64,000 bases of DNA from the NCBI GenBank assembly GCA_021397845.1, contig CM038048.1, positions 35,958,727-36,022,726 of the forward strand, written 5' to 3'. This document shows, piece after piece, positions 63,156 to 64,000 of the stretch (position 1 is the stretch's first letter; each line of letters starts with the position of its first letter). The translations under genes and the position numbers were made by a program. The notes beneath the pieces were generated by a model that saw only the letters and a list, made by a program, of their open reading frames with translations, was not told where the DNA came from and did no database searches. This stretch comes from Areca catechu. Taxonomy: Eukaryota; Streptophyta; Magnoliopsida; Arecales; Arecaceae.

Positions 63156-64000
63156 CTGTATCAAAATGATACTTCCTTTAATACTAAATTTCTAGAATTT
63201 CCCTGTTTCATGATTGTCTGATCATCTAAATTGCAATATTGGCAAATGTAAGAGACAAGGTTAGACTGCTGAAAAAGGAATTGCATGGTTAGCAATAAAA
63301 GAGGCAATAGGCAAACCATAAATTGACTTAGATTTATGTTTTACACAAATATATGTTAGTCTTTCCAAACTATCATTCCAGTCAGTGAATGTGTGTATGC
63401 ATGCCCAATCTTGGAGCAAATATGATTATGAAAAATCACAAACTATGTAAATATAAATTTTATCTTTATAGTGGCTATGACCCAAATGAAGAAAGATGGG
63501 GTGAAGATCTCGCTAGGCATTGCATGTGTCATGCAAGTTCCTGCCAACAAAAATAAAAAACATAATGTTTAAATTATTCATGTTGATTTTCATTTTTTTT
63601 AGATAATTCATGGAGACCATAGCTCTTCCATGGGATGAGAAGCGAGCAATTTGCTCCACAAAAACTTGAACTGATTAATTGAAGAATTCATTCTGAAGCT
63701 GCTTGAAAAAAAGATTCCCCCTTGCGAAAGCGTTGATCAAATGAGAAACTAAAATATTGAATTTGAATGAAGAGACCAAAGATTTTAATCTGCTGAACAA
63801 CCTTTTAAATAAGATCACATGTCCTAATGTCCTTGAAGAGTGTGGACCATTACCTAGAGCAGCAGGTGCTATAGGAAAAGTAATAGCATAAGAGATTAAA
63901 TCATTTAAATTAAGATTATCATATAAAAAATTTTGGTTTATAATGAAAACTAGTATGCAAGAATTATGAACCATTGCCGCCCAGAGGCGCAACCCAGGGG
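63156..64000. other. Sequence upstream of the NPF exons, no exon recognised
   Basis: No NPF exon 1 or 2 motif was found. A minus-strand frame 63992-63675 (SYAITFPIAPAALGNGPHSS) is of unknown kind and may be spurious. The first NPF exons probably lie past 64000 or have been lost. Confidence 0.4.

Overview
The window looks like accessory, repeat-rich nuclear DNA of a flowering plant, probably a monocot and possibly a palm. The basis is: plant-type LTR retrotransposons (Sirevirus Copia, a chromovirus and Tat-type Ty3/gypsy), a degenerate CCCTAAA telomere-type tract, a plant DUF674 fragment and an NPF (NRT1/PTR) transporter with plant exon structure. The species is inference. There are no bacterial features, no CRISPR array and no recognisable tRNA or rRNA.

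Layout. (1) 1-2292 holds decayed gene pieces: three exons of an importin-7/SAD2-like gene (+), a DUF674 fragment (-) and a GC-rich transposon-end fragment. (2) 2293-12825 is a complete but mutated Sirevirus-type Copia element (+), with 1.5-kb LTRs, a GACAA target-site duplication (TSD) and an extra ORF after RNase H. (3) 12831-14395 is intergenic with a 0.3-kb TATG/TACA microsatellite. (4) About 14396-57964 is one decayed hAT DNA transposon (net about 4.8 kb) blown up to 43.6 kb by three LTR retrotransposons inserted into its transposase: a chromovirus (+, 15569-23323), a Tat-type gypsy (-, 24032-46182, TSD TCTCC) and a second Sirevirus (-, 48314-57146). The Tat element is itself split in RNase H by another Tat-type element (-, 30130-42079, TSD GGAGG). 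(5) 57965-60780 has a gypsy gag remnant and a 0.55-kb TGCATG-type minisatellite. (6) 60827-63155 (-) has the last three recognised exons of an NPF transporter, the only credible host gene.

How the parts work together. Each retroelement once carried its own copying set: LTR promoter, tRNA primer site, Gag, protease, reverse transcriptase, RNase H, integrase and polypurine tract. All are now broken by stops, frameshifts or deletions. The two Tat elements share an unusual plan: on the strand opposite gag-pol they carry a spliced, coiled-coil-ending extra gene convergent with pol, and a private tandem-repeat array sits exactly where the two converge. The two Sireviruses share an extra ORF after pol and arrays of a near-palindrome, CGAGCCGACTCG, in their LTRs.

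The most notable results are the nested architecture resolved to the base by TSDs, the antisense genes plus arrays in the Tat elements, and specific lesions: an integrase-core deletion and a duplicated RT YVDD motif in the inner Tat, and a gag-to-integrase deletion in the minus-strand Sirevirus.
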